DNA of 64,000 nt from SYOC01 sp964441775 (lineage in GTDB: Bacteria; Desulfobacterota; Binatia; Bin18), in assembly GCA_964441775.1 (NCBI GenBank), contig CAYTVL010000008.1, positions 62,001-126,000 of the forward strand. The letters run 5' to 3'. Shown here in pieces: positions 17,755 to 25,508 of this stretch (its first letter is position 1; the number at the start of each line of letters is the position of its first letter). The notes beneath the pieces are model-generated. The model did no database searches. It saw nothing but the letters and a program-made list of their open reading frames with translations, and was not told where the DNA came from. A program made the position numbers and the translations under genes.

Positions 17755-19272
17755 TTAGGATGCTGAGCTTTTGGCCAACCTCGCTGCTTGTAATCCCGCA
17801 ATCCTGCCGAACACCGCTCCGCGCATGAGGCCCGCCCCAGCTGGATAGTTTATGTAGAAAAACCCGCCAGTCATTTCCCCCGTAGCAAAGAGCCCAGGAA
17901 TAGGTCGACCTAGATGATCTATCACCTCGGCGTTCGTGTTGATGCGGATGCCGCCGAAGGTGAAGGTGATCCCAAGCGTTACGGGATAGGCGACGAACGG
18001 AGGCCGGTCAAGCTGTGTGGCCCAGTTGGTTTTTTCTGGGCGGAGCCCGGAGGTGTGTTTTCCGTCGAGAATATCCGGGTTGAACACTCCATCTTGAACG
18101 GCGTCGTTGTAGGCTTCTAACGTGTTTACAAAAGCATCTTTGCGGAAGTTGAGCGAACGGTACCGCTCCGCGATGCGCTCGGCTAGCTCTGGAAACGTGT
18201 TGGCAGTGACTGGCGTGCCGGTGTTATACCGCGTCTCCAGCAGGGGCACGGTCTGCTGGTCGAACACTTGAAAGATCACAGAACTCCGCTGCTGGAGAAT
18301 TTCGCGCCCCATACGGGCATAGGTGTATAAGTTGAAATCTGCGCCTTCATCGGTGAACCGTTCGCCGTCGAGGTTGACCATCACCGAAAAGGGGTACGAG
18401 AGCCGGTTCGTGCGATCGGTCAGTCGTAGCTCGCCGTATGTCGGAGCGTCCGCATCAATTGGCGTGGCGTGGCAACCGGACCATTCGCCGTAGCTCTGGG
18501 CCCCAACAGCCAGAGCGGCGCGCGTCATTTCTCCCGTGTTGAATTTGGTGCCGCGTACTTTGACGAGGCTCCAGTGTGGACCAAGATAGGCCGTGCGCAT
18601 TTCTGGATTGGCTTGGAAGCCGCCGCTGGCCAACACAAGTGCGCGACAGGAAAGTTCCTCCACACCGTCGGGACTGCGTACTTCAATGCCAGTGACGCGG
18701 CCATCACTACCGGTGACGATTCGCTGAGCGAGCGTTTCGTAGACGATCTTCACTCCGGCATCTTCGGCAATACGAAACCAAGCGCTTGAGAGGATAACGC
18801 CTTCGCCCTTCACTCGTAGTGCGGCGCCAGCGGGAAGTTTTACACGAGCAGAGCCGGGAATGGTGACGGCGCCAACCGCGCGGTTGAACTCCCACGGAAT
18901 TCCGAGATCCGCCATCCAGCGGACGGTGTCGTGCGATTGGGCAATGAGCAGGGCGCTGAGTTCTGGGTCCGCCCGCCCGCCAGTGACGCGCTCCAAGTCG
19001 CGTTGATAGTCCGCCGATGTGTACGGATCGAGCGCCACGGTGGCTGGGTTATCGTAGTCCCGCACGATAGGCATTAACTCGTTAACATTGTTGTAAGTGC
19101 AGCGGAACAGTCCGCCGCTGAAGCGGGTGTTGCCGCCCCGTAGTTTCTGCGAGGCTTTTTCCAGCACCAGCACCCGCGTGCCTTCTTGACGTGCAGCCAG
19201 TGCTGCGGCAAAGGCGGCATTGCCCGCCCCAACTACGATGACATCGAATTTTTCTCCGCTTAATTGTGACAC
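17755..19272 (-). CDS. FAD-dependent flavoprotein (fumarate reductase/tricarballylate dehydrogenase family)
   Basis: A 505-aa soluble flavoprotein. The FAD-binding start is DVIVVGAGNAAFAAALAARQ, followed by GGNTRFSGG, and ends with LFATGEMTGGFFYINYPAG and GLMRGAVFGRIAG. The family includes succinate/fumarate, 3-ketosteroid and tricarballylate (TcuA) dehydrogenases; the segment GGNTRFSGGLFRC recalls TcuA. The start is a GTG at 19272 with CAGGAGAGAACT upstream. No TcuB-like electron-transfer partner is adjacent. Confidence 0.82.
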   Translation of the reverse strand: MSQLSGEKFDVIVVGAGNAAFAAALAARQEGTRVLVLEKASQKLRGGNTRFSGGLFRCTYNNVNELMPIVRDYDNPATVALDPYTSADYQRDLERVTGGRADPELSALLIAQSHDTVRWMADLGIPWEFNRAVGAVTIPGSARVKLPAGAALRVKGEGVILSSAWFRIAEDAGVKIVYETLAQRIVTGSDGRVTGIEVRSPDGVEELSCRALVLASGGFQANPEMRTAYLGPHWSLVKVRGTKFNTGEMTRAALAVGAQSYGEWSGCHATPIDADAPTYGELRLTDRTNRLSYPFSVMVNLDGERFTDEGADFNLYTYARMGREILQQRSSVIFQVFDQQTVPLLETRYNTGTPVTANTFPELAERIAERYRSLNFRKDAFVNTLEAYNDAVQDGVFNPDILDGKHTSGLRPEKTNWATQLDRPPFVAYPVTLGITFTFGGIRINTNAEVIDHLGRPIPGLFATGEMTGGFFYINYPAGAGLMRGAVFGRIAGLQAARLAKSSAS

Positions 19273-19288
19273 CCGAGTTCTCTCCTGT

Positions 19289-19375
19289 TGAAATCCCCCG
19301 CTCGGCTACGCCTTCGCCGCTCCCTTTGGCAAAGGGGGCCGACAGACGCGGAGCGGCAGGCGGGGGGCTTTTTGG
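19289..19375. repeat. Compound hairpin repeat between two minus-strand genes
   Basis: Nested inverted repeats: CCCTTTGGCAAAGGG (19322-19336) inside GCCGCTCC/GGAGCGGC arms, all inside AATCCCCCGC/GCGGGGGGCTT arms. The CCCTTTGCCAAAGGG core is a well-known dispersed bacterial repeat (from memory). It separates the EthD gene from the flavoprotein gene and could attenuate read-through. Confidence 0.65.
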
Positions 19376-19378
19376 CTT

Positions 19379-20158
19379 CTACCGCCGATCAATAAACACC
19401 CGCTCCTTGCCAATCCAAATCGCGGAGCGTGGGAAATCGATAAACTTCCCTTCATCCTCTACCGCCAGCACCATCGCCGTCCTGCCTTCCGGCGTCTGGG
19501 CTATCGTTGCAAAATCTGCACGATCGAACCAGGCTTCTGCGTGTCCCGTATACGGCGGCGCGGTCGTGCCCCGAGCAGTCCGCAGTTGCTGTTCGACCGG
19601 ATCGTCGTAGCGGTGCACTTGCAGATAGCGCTTCATTCGCATGCCTTGCGCCATTCCGCGGATGAGCGGTCCGTGGTTAGTTCTCCAGTATAACTGCGAC
19701 TGGTCTTCAGTCAGAGAGGGAACCGAACGCAAACAGAAGAAAAGCTTGACCAAAGCGCTCTGTTCTCGCGCCACGATATCCTCTGAAGGATTCACCTGCG
19801 GATATTCGTGTGCGAACCAGAGCGGCGACTGCGGCAGGTCAATAAACCGGGCTTCATCGTCAAGTAATTCTTTCGCGGCGGCTTGACGCGCGGTGCTATT
19901 CGAGTTTGCGCTGAGCGCCTCGCGACTGGTCCACCACAATTCGGCGACTCCGTCATACGGCGGCTCCATCGTTCCTCGCGCTCCGGACAGTTGATCGTTA
20001 ATGGGGTCATCCAGAGTGTGAAGCTGCACATAGCGGAGGATGTTCAGCGTGGTCGAATGCTTCGCAACCAAAGGACCGTGGGTGTCGCGCCAATACTGTT
20101 GAAATTCCGCACGCGTGAGATTCGGTTTGCGTCGGAGAACAAACACCAAGCGAATCAT
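19379..20158 (-). CDS. Tandem EthD-domain protein
   Basis: A 259-aa protein made of two EthD (dimeric alpha-beta barrel) units. The first begins IRLVFVLRRKPNLTRAEFQQ followed by WRDTHGPLVAKH; the second begins LVKLFFCLRSVPSLTEDQ followed by WRTNHGPLIRG. Each carries RYVQLH or RYLQVHRYDDP and a GHAEAWF or GVAELWW strand. EthD proteins bind hydrophobic substrates in degradation pathways. The ATG at 20158 has AAAAGGAGGGAGCTT upstream; the frame up to 20266 is unsupported. A natural pseudo-dimer in one chain is less common than single-domain forms. Confidence 0.78.
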   Translation of the reverse strand: MIRLVFVLRRKPNLTRAEFQQYWRDTHGPLVAKHSTTLNILRYVQLHTLDDPINDQLSGARGTMEPPYDGVAELWWTSREALSANSNSTARQAAAKELLDDEARFIDLPQSPLWFAHEYPQVNPSEDIVAREQSALVKLFFCLRSVPSLTEDQSQLYWRTNHGPLIRGMAQGMRMKRYLQVHRYDDPVEQQLRTARGTTAPPYTGHAEAWFDRADFATIAQTPEGRTAMVLAVEDEGKFIDFPRSAIWIGKERVFIDRR

Positions 20159-20303
20159 AAGCTCCCTCCTTTTGTCGTCCGTAAGTGCGCAGTAAAAAGT
20201 GTCGTCTTCATAAGAAAAATCTGCCAGCGTTGCAAGCCGGAGCCGACTTCCTAAGCTAGCCATCATCGTTTATCGTAGGCGCATCGTCGTGAAGGAGGAA
20301 CGT

Positions 20304-21065
20304 ATGGCAGGACTTGTACAAGGAAAAGTCGCGTTGGTCACTGGCGGTAGCTCGGGTATTGGACGTGCTACCGCGCTAATTTTTGCTCGGGAAGGCGCCA
20401 AGGTCGTGGTGGCTGATGTGCTGGTTGATGGCGGTGAAGAAACCGTGCGTCTGATTAAAGCTGCTGGCGGCGACGCTACTTTTGTCAAAACCGATATGGG
20501 CAAAGCGGCGGAAGTCGAGGCGATGGTGCAAGCTGCCGTCAACACGTACGGGCGGCTCGACTGTGCGCACAACAACGCTGGCATTGAAGGAGCTACCGGA
20601 AGAACTGCGGATTACAAAGAAGAGGATTGGGAGCGCGTCATGCAGATCAATCTCAAGGGAGTATGGTTGTGCATGAAATACGAGATTCCGCAAATGCTGA
20701 AACAGGGCGGTGGAGCAATTGTCAACACGGCTTCTGACGCCGGGCTCCTCGGTGTGCCCCAAATGCCTGCCTACGTCGCCAGCAAGCACGGCGTCGTGGG
20801 GCTCACCAAAACCGCAGCGCTGGAATACGCAAAGTCTGGGATTCGCGTGAACGCGGTGTGCCCCGGCGTAATTAAGACCCCAATGGTCGAGCGCATCACC
20901 GGTCAACGCGCCGGACGCGCCGAACGCATGGCGGCGGTGGAGCCAGTGGGACGTATGGGTAAGCCAGAGGAAATCGGTGAAGCAGTGGTATGGCTCTGTT
21001 CCGATGCGTCATCGTTCGTCACCGGGTTGCCGATGCCGGTCGATGGCGGGATTGCAGCGCAGTAA
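20304..21065 (+). CDS. SDR-family NAD(P)-dependent oxidoreductase
   Basis: A 253-aa classical short-chain dehydrogenase. It has the cofactor motif GGSSGIGRA, the NNAG strand, VNTASDAGLLG (catalytic Ser), and YVASKHG (Tyr and Lys). Asp in VVADVLVDG after beta-2 suggests NAD over NADP. The best start is the ATG at 20304 after GAAGGAGGAACGT, not the GTG at 20289. The LLM gene follows 55 bp downstream and is probably in the same operon. Confidence 0.88.
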   Translation: MAGLVQGKVALVTGGSSGIGRATALIFAREGAKVVVADVLVDGGEETVRLIKAAGGDATFVKTDMGKAAEVEAMVQAAVNTYGRLDCAHNNAGIEGATGRTADYKEEDWERVMQINLKGVWLCMKYEIPQMLKQGGGAIVNTASDAGLLGVPQMPAYVASKHGVVGLTKTAALEYAKSGIRVNAVCPGVIKTPMVERITGQRAGRAERMAAVEPVGRMGKPEEIGEAVVWLCSDASSFVTGLPMPVDGGIAAQ

Positions 21066-21074
21066 TGCCGCAGC

Positions 21075-21102
21075 CTCTGTCTCTATCTCTGTCACTGTCT
21101 CT
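21075..21102. repeat. Short hexamer tandem tract
   Basis: CTCTGT CTCTAT CTCTGT CACTGT repeats in 6-base steps in the 55-bp gap between the SDR and LLM genes, directly before the ribosome site. It is pyrimidine-only apart from G and A every sixth base. Confidence 0.6.
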
Positions 21103-21120
21103 AAAAAGGAGGGCCTTCTC

Positions 21121-21972
21121 ATGAAAGTCGGCGTATTTTTCTTAACCTCAGATCCAGCGACCGATCCGGCCGTCATTGCCAAGAAAGCGGAAGAAGTAGG
21201 CTTCGCGTCGTTTTGGGCGCCAGAGCATCCCATCATTCCTCTTCAATTCAGCACGGGCTATCCCGGCTCGCGGGACGGGCGTATTCCCGAAGGCGCCAAA
21301 CGTATCGCTGATCCTTTCGTGGCGTTGGCGCGTGTCTCTGCGGTGACGACGAAGATTCAATTGGGCACAGGAATTTGCCTGGTGCCTGAACGGAACCCGT
21401 TGTTACTCGCGAAAGAAATTGCTTCGCTTGACAACTACTCTGGCGGACGCTTCCTCTTCGGCATCGGCGCCGGATGGCTCAAGGAAGAATCAGAAATCAT
21501 GGGCGGCGACTTCGCCCATCGGTGGACGCAAACCCGTGACGCGATTCTGGCCATGAAACAGTTGTGGACGGCTGATGAATCTGAATATCACGGCAAATAC
21601 TATAACTTCCCGCCAGTCATTTCCTTCCCGAAGCCCGCCCGCAAACCGCATCCGCCAGTCTTGCTTGGCGGCTCTTCTAAGCATGTGTTCAAACGCATTG
21701 TTGACTGGGGAGACGGCTGGGTGCCGACGATTTCGTCCGTCGAACAGATTCGCCAGGGCCGCGCCACGCTAAATGAACTGGCCGCACAAGTTGGTCGTGA
21801 TCCGAAGTCGATTCCGATTTTTGCTTTTGGCGGTCCCAATCAATTCCGGGATCGTGGGCAGATTGAAGAGTTGGCTCAGGCCGGAGCTGAGCACGTCACT
21901 TTGTGGATCAAGGCCACGAGTAAAACCGAAGCGCTTGCGGAAGTAGAAGAGTTAGCGAAGTTAGTGCTGTAG
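21121..21972 (+). CDS. LLM-class (probably F420-dependent) oxidoreductase, second copy
   Basis: A 283-aa TIM-barrel oxidoreductase. Visible: MKVGVFFLTSDPATDP, FASFWAPEHPIIP, IQLGTGICLVPERNP, LFGIGAGWLKEESEIMGG and DWGDGWVP. It shares these blocks with the protein at 7806-8651, so the two are paralogues of the same TIGR03619-type subfamily. I start it at the ATG at 21121, preceded by AAAAAGGAGGGCC; the longer frame overlaps the SDR gene. It probably works with the upstream SDR. Nothing identifies the substrate. Confidence 0.85.
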   Translation: MKVGVFFLTSDPATDPAVIAKKAEEVGFASFWAPEHPIIPLQFSTGYPGSRDGRIPEGAKRIADPFVALARVSAVTTKIQLGTGICLVPERNPLLLAKEIASLDNYSGGRFLFGIGAGWLKEESEIMGGDFAHRWTQTRDAILAMKQLWTADESEYHGKYYNFPPVISFPKPARKPHPPVLLGGSSKHVFKRIVDWGDGWVPTISSVEQIRQGRATLNELAAQVGRDPKSIPIFAFGGPNQFRDRGQIEELAQAGAEHVTLWIKATSKTEALAEVEELAKLVL

Positions 21973-22050
21973 CCGGACCGCCGTCGCGCCGTGGCCGGTC
22001 TTTTGACTGCGCCACAGCGACGCAGGCGAGGGCAAGCAAAACCAAAGCGG

Positions 22051-22145
22051 TGCTAGGCTCCGTCCACCGCGAGAGGCCAACTGTGCCCTTTCGGTTTCAG
22101 CAGAACCACAACCGGGCAGCAATGCGGTGGAACAGGTTGTTAGGA
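22051..22145 (-). other. Degenerate integron attC site (attC0), last in the array
   Basis: On the minus strand the core TCCTAAC (22139-22145) overlaps the TAA stop of the GNAT gene. CCTGTTCCACCGC pairs with GCGGTGGACGGAG across a hairpin. The distal core is TAGC-like rather than GTTRRRY, so this site is decayed, as is common at array ends. Supported mainly by two better sites next door. Confidence 0.5.
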
Positions 22146-22673
22146 GGCTTTTCCTTGTATATGGTTCCGTACTTCAGTCAGCTTGGCGTTTGCCACCGTC
22201 AACACCGGCTGAAATCCAAACCGGCCCCACGTCCTCTCAGCTTCCGTGTTCCCTATCACATAGTCCAGCACCAACACTTCAATCCGCGCCCTCTCAAAAA
22301 ACTCCAAGAGGCGCGCCATTAATATCCGACAGATCCCACGATGCCGATATTCTGGCTCTACCCACACATCATCAATGTGTCCCCAAACCGTCGGCTCAAA
22401 TTCCTCATGAGGAATGATACGGCCTACTGCCATGCCAATCCTTTGTGTTCCCAACGGTTCATGCGCCACCAGGACTCGTGCCTGAGGATCATCGATGAGG
22501 TTTCGATAGAAGTCTTTCAGGGTGGCCCTTCGTTGTGCATTGAGCGCCATGAGATGCGGATTGGCCTTGGCAAGGTGCGCTTGCAGGGCAAGGCGCATCC
22601 GCTCCAAGTCTTCTACGTCAACTTGAGTCGCTTCACGAATTGTCCGAGCGAATTGAGGATCAGATTGCGCCAT
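22140..22673 (-). CDS. GNAT N-acetyltransferase (cassette gene)
   Basis: A 177-aa acetyltransferase. The acetyl-CoA motif is VWVEPEYRHRGICRILMARL; the N-terminus (TIREATQVDVEDLERMRLAL) and the late aromatic strand WGRFGFQPV are typical. The acceptor is unknown. The ATG at 22673 follows GAAGGG and lies 26 bp after the attC1 core. Its TAA stop overlaps the attC0 core. It forms the third cassette of the array; GNAT genes are frequent integron cargo. Confidence 0.82.
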   Translation of the reverse strand: MAQSDPQFARTIREATQVDVEDLERMRLALQAHLAKANPHLMALNAQRRATLKDFYRNLIDDPQARVLVAHEPLGTQRIGMAVGRIIPHEEFEPTVWGHIDDVWVEPEYRHRGICRILMARLLEFFERARIEVLVLDYVIGNTEAERTWGRFGFQPVLTVANAKLTEVRNHIQGKAS

Positions 22674-22698
22674 TGATACCCTTCACTTCAAGTGAGCC

Positions 22699-22798
22699 AC
22701 CTAACGTCGCCGATCACTTGCCGCTGCCCAGACGCTGTCTTTCAGAGTCATTCCAATCCGCACGTGGGCGGCGGTCAGGCTGGAGGCGAGGGTTAGGT
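22699..22798 (-). other. Integron attC recombination site (attC1)
   Basis: Exactly 100 bp. On the minus strand it begins ACCTAAC (RYYYAAC core) and ends GTTAGGT (GTTRRRY core); these are reverse complements. The arms CGCCTCCAGCCTGACCGCC and GGCGGTCAGG-type complements fold into the usual imperfect stem. By hand alignment it shares about 78 of 100 bases with attC2. Confidence 0.82.
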
Positions 22799-22809
22799 GT
22801 CTACCCCGT

Positions 22810-24018
22810 CTACTCCTCTCCGAAAAAGCGCCGCCTGACTGTCTCATCGGCGGGCAGATCCGGCCCACTGAACTGATGATCCGGAACCCGCGTCGGATCC
22901 TGGGCGATTAACGGCAGTGCCTTGGCACGGCGCGCTGCGGCTTCCGGCCCGGGCTCAAAAAACATTTGGGACAGCCAGTTCTCTACCGTGTGGATCGCTC
23001 CGTAGTAGCGGTCGTGCTCTGCGGCGTAGGTATGTCCGGCGGCCTCCCAGTCGCCCTGGGCAAGCAACTGATCGCGCAGGACCCGCACATCGCGCACGGT
23101 GAGGGACAAGCCCAGCCCAAAACTCGGATCATTGGAGGCCGCCGCGTCTCCCACCAGGGCCACCCCTGCCCGGTACGGGTGCTCCACCCACGTGTCAGCC
23201 CCCTCAAAGGAGGCCAATGGTCCTGCCGCTTTCACGCCAGCATAAAACTCCGCTGGGGCGCCGGTCCGGATTGAGTCTGCGATAAAGCGCGATACATCTG
23301 CCGCCCCCTGGAGCCGGTGGGGAGCATCATGGCGGTACACATGATACGCCCGCACCCGCCCGCCGCCTTGCGGGGCGAGAAAGACGACTTGGCCGAGGTC
23401 TGGGTTGAACTGGAGATGCGCTGTATCCTCTGGGACAGCAACCATCCCCTCAAAGAATACTCCAGCAATCAGTCGGCGGGGCGGGTCGTGGGAGACCGAG
23501 AAGCCGGCCCACTTGCGTACCATCGACGTCCGGCCATCAACGCCGACGACTAGTCGTGCCGAGAGTTCTTCGCCGCGCCCTTCTTGCTCAACCACTACAG
23601 TCGGCACTCCGCCCGGCCGCACGTCTCGCACACTCGCGCCTCGGCGCACCTCCGCGCCTGCGTCGGCTGCCGCTTGCAGCAACGCCTCTTGCATCGCCGG
23701 GTGATAAAACATCAATTGCGGCGCATGCTGTGGGGTGGTGGCGACACAATCGCGGCGCTCTAGCGCCATCGACCCTAGGTACGTCTGCCACCAGCGCACC
23801 TCGTGTCCACAGCTGTTGCGTAATAGGTCATAGATCCCCAATTGCCTCGCCTCCCCCACGCCCCAGGAGGTCAGCTGCTCGCCGCGCACGCGATCTTTGA
23901 AGTGCGTCTCCCGCTCCAGTACCAGCACGCGCGCGCCGTGTTCGGCCATTACTTTGGCCAGAGCAGCTCCGCCCAAGCCACCCCCAACTGTGATGATATC
24001 GTAAGTTCCGCTCGCCAT
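22810..24018 (-). CDS. FAD-dependent monooxygenase (PHBH family), cassette gene
   Basis: A 402-aa group A flavoprotein monooxygenase-like protein. The FAD-binding GGGLGGAALAKVMAEHGARV starts the chain, LVVGVDGRTSMVRKWAG is the DG motif, and the GD motif is ALVGDAAASNDPSFGLGLS. Such enzymes hydroxylate aromatic or polyketide substrates with NAD(P)H and O2, or halogenate. It starts with ATG at 24018 after AAGGGAGATCTT. It sits between two 100-bp attC sites, one cassette of about 1.4 kb, larger than most. The local GC is high. Confidence 0.82.
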   Translation of the reverse strand: MASGTYDIITVGGGLGGAALAKVMAEHGARVLVLERETHFKDRVRGEQLTSWGVGEARQLGIYDLLRNSCGHEVRWWQTYLGSMALERRDCVATTPQHAPQLMFYHPAMQEALLQAAADAGAEVRRGASVRDVRPGGVPTVVVEQEGRGEELSARLVVGVDGRTSMVRKWAGFSVSHDPPRRLIAGVFFEGMVAVPEDTAHLQFNPDLGQVVFLAPQGGGRVRAYHVYRHDAPHRLQGAADVSRFIADSIRTGAPAEFYAGVKAAGPLASFEGADTWVEHPYRAGVALVGDAAASNDPSFGLGLSLTVRDVRVLRDQLLAQGDWEAAGHTYAAEHDRYYGAIHTVENWLSQMFFEPGPEAAARRAKALPLIAQDPTRVPDHQFSGPDLPADETVRRRFFGEE

Positions 24019-24093
24019 AAGATCTCCCTTTTGTCGTGGTACGAGCTTACAGCCCTCCGAATAGCTCCTTTTGTGTCAGTTGACTGAAGAGAC

Positions 24094-24193
24094 ATCTAAC
24101 GTCACCGATCACCTGCCGCCGCCCCACCGTATCCTTTCAGGTTCGTTCAGGTCCGCAAGCGGGCGGCGGTCAGGCAGGAGGCGAGGGTTAGCC
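24094..24193 (-). other. Integron attC recombination site (attC2)
   Basis: Exactly 100 bp. On the minus strand it begins GGCTAAC and ends GTTAGAT (GTTRRRY). Its left core holds the TAA stop of hicB. The left core is the exact complement of GTTAGCC at 24870-24876, the predicted start of the hicAB cassette, as cassette circularisation requires. Same length and arms as attC1. Confidence 0.82.
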
Positions 24194-24646
24194 CACGCTG
24201 CTCTGCTCCTCCTGCTCAGCGTCCCCTATTGCACTGGGCGACAAGACGAAATCTCGCCCGCCAGAGACCGCCTGGAGGAGTTTGTCTAATTTCTCCACCG
24301 TCGGCATCGAATTCCCTTGCTCATACCGAGCGTAGGCATTGCGCGACTTCGCCCCCAGGCGATCCGCTGCCGCCGCCAGAGAGAGCCCATGCACCTGGCG
24401 CTGACGTTGCAAGAGCAACCCTACCATCGCCTTGGTGTCTGAGGCGCTGAGCTCGAAATGGCCCTGTGTCCCTTCATGGACTGTGACGGAAAAGCCCGGC
24501 CGGTCGATCATAGTAGCGAACCAATCAGCGATCATGACCAAGGCTTCCTTGCGAGTGCGTCCCTGAGTCATCGCCGCGAATGCGGGCACTTCGACTAACC
24601 AAAACTTGCCATCCTTATAGAGTTTGCCTTGAAAACGCATCGTCAC
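24188..24646 (-). CDS. hicB: HicB-like antitoxin with C-terminal HTH
   Basis: A 152-aa protein. The N-terminal HicB fold is GKLYKDGKFWLVEVPAFAAM and TQGRTRKEALVMIADWFATM. The C-terminal half is an XRE-type helix-turn-helix (LSLAAAADRLGAKSRNAYAR, then YEQGN), which would bind its own promoter. The GTG at 24646 overlaps the hicA stop (GTGA); an ATG at 24640 is the alternative. The TAA stop lies within the attC2 core. Proteins of this type neutralise HicA and autorepress. Confidence 0.82.
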   Translation of the reverse strand: MTMRFQGKLYKDGKFWLVEVPAFAAMTQGRTRKEALVMIADWFATMIDRPGFSVTVHEGTQGHFELSASDTKAMVGLLLQRQRQVHGLSLAAAADRLGAKSRNAYARYEQGNSMPTVEKLDKLLQAVSGGRDFVLSPSAIGDAEQEEQSSVG

Positions 24647-24819
24647 TCTCTTCTGGCCGCTCGACGGAGGATTGCGCGTACCAGTTTTTCGTTAATCTCA
24701 GCATGGCGCGGAATCGGCTCTTGGTGTTCACCCTTGGTCCAGATATCGTGCTTCGCTCCGTGCCGCAAAAAGCTCCACCCCAGTTTCCGCAGCGCCTCTT
24801 CCAGCTCACGCCTCTTCAT
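24643..24819 (-). CDS. hicA: HicA-like mRNA interferase toxin
   Basis: A 58-aa double-stranded-RNA-binding-fold toxin. It shows the HicA pattern LEEALRKLGWSFLRHGAKHD, the catalytic His in GAKHDIW, and PRHAEINEKLVRAILRRA. HicA cuts translated mRNA. I choose the ATG at 24819; the longer frame to 24921 would run into the cassette start. It overlaps hicB by 4 bp. Toxin first, antitoxin second is the usual hicAB order, and toxin-antitoxin modules commonly stabilise integron arrays. Confidence 0.8.
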   Translation of the reverse strand: MKRRELEEALRKLGWSFLRHGAKHDIWTKGEHQEPIPRHAEINEKLVRAILRRAARRE

Positions 24820-24869
24820 TTCGTTCTTGTACACGTATCGGTGTACATCGACAAGGCTGGGCTGAAGCG

Positions 24870-24876
24870 GGCTAAC
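24870..24876 (-). other. Predicted first-cassette boundary (GTTAGCC core)
   Basis: GTTAGCC on the minus strand is the exact reverse complement of the left core of attC2. This is the position where cassette recombination would cut (G/TT). No attC or integrase is visible beyond it, so it is either an attI remnant or the right edge of the array. Confidence 0.5.
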
Positions 24877-25204
24877 TACTGCTGAACCGCTTTGCTTCTC
24901 TCTACCAGTAGATGGTCCCATCTATTCATAGATGCCTCGCTTGTCCGGTATATGGGACTCGGCCTCTCTACATATAGAGGGATGGAAAGGTTTCTCGCTT
25001 CCCGCTCAGGGTGGGCTGCGGCGTGGCCTGTTCGGCTTGGGGGGTTGGGCGCCAACAGTCCGCCGCGTTACTTCTTCGTGGCGCCGCGCAGTGTTTTTGC
25101 TTCCTCGTAGACCTCCTGCCTGTGCGTGTGGTTCTCACGGCTTTGTCGAGAACCGGCGCACAGGACAGAGGGGGCAAAACTCTCTTTACGGGGCTCCTGC
25201 CGAG
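24877..25204. other. Intergenic, candidate hicAB operator
   Basis: No gene seen in this 328-bp stretch. An inverted repeat TAGATGG TC CCATCTA lies at 24909-24924, about 90 bp upstream of hicA, followed by another AGATG. It is a possible binding site for the HicB HTH. A CCTCTCTACATATAGAGG near-palindrome lies at about 24963-24980. The remainder is GC-rich with no coding sign. Confidence 0.35.
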
Positions 25205-25354
25205 CTATCCGCCTTTGGGGCAGCAGGACTCTTTGCTCTGACAGCAGGACTTCTGCTGCTTACAGCAGTCAGGGACATCGGCTGCCTTGGCGCTCGCGCT
25301 CCAGAGTACCCCAAGGAGCACCGCCATGGTGACAATGTAACGTCGTTTACGCAT
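25205..25354 (-). CDS. Secreted 49-aa peptide with three CC pairs
   Basis: ATG at 25354, TAG at 25205. A perfect ribosome site AAAGGAGGACGGTCT precedes it. Residues 1-24 (MRKRRYIVTMAVLLGVLWSA, cleaved after SAKA) are a signal peptide. The mature 25 residues, starting ADVPDCC, carry three dicysteines evenly spaced: CC-x5-CC-x5-CC, then PKGG. This suggests a metal (Cu/Zn) binding or disulfide-packed export. I do not recognise a named family. Too short for ordinary gene calling; the signal peptide, ribosome site and spacing make it credible. Confidence 0.75.
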   Translation of the reverse strand: MRKRRYIVTMAVLLGVLWSASAKAADVPDCCKQQKSCCQSKESCCPKGG

Positions 25355-25471
25355 AGACCGTCCTCCTTTCCGCCGAATTGGCCACCAATCCTACAGGAGA
25401 GAGGGCGAGTTTGCCAAGAGGCGTAGGTTCAGCACTTCCGCTAAGGTTAGCGCTGCCAAAGGAAGACCGTA

Positions 25472-25497
25472 ACGGGGCGTGAAGATTCACGCCCCGT
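25472..25497 (+). terminator. Strong hairpin terminator
   Basis: ACGGGGCGTGA pairs with TCACGCCCCGT (11-bp stem, 4-nt loop), followed on the plus strand by CGTTTTTT. No plus-strand gene is evident upstream; the minus-strand amidohydrolase ends 12 bp to the right, so the hairpin may also stop that transcript. Confidence 0.65.
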
Positions 25498-25508
25498 CGT
25501 TTTTTACC

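Noticed and set aside
24932..25426. 164-codon plus frame
   Set aside because: It is antisense to the Cys-rich micropeptide and has no domain or ribosome site.
22051..25508. Integron integrase gene (intI)
   Set aside because: No frame of suitable length with tyrosine-recombinase motifs exists near the array or elsewhere in the window.
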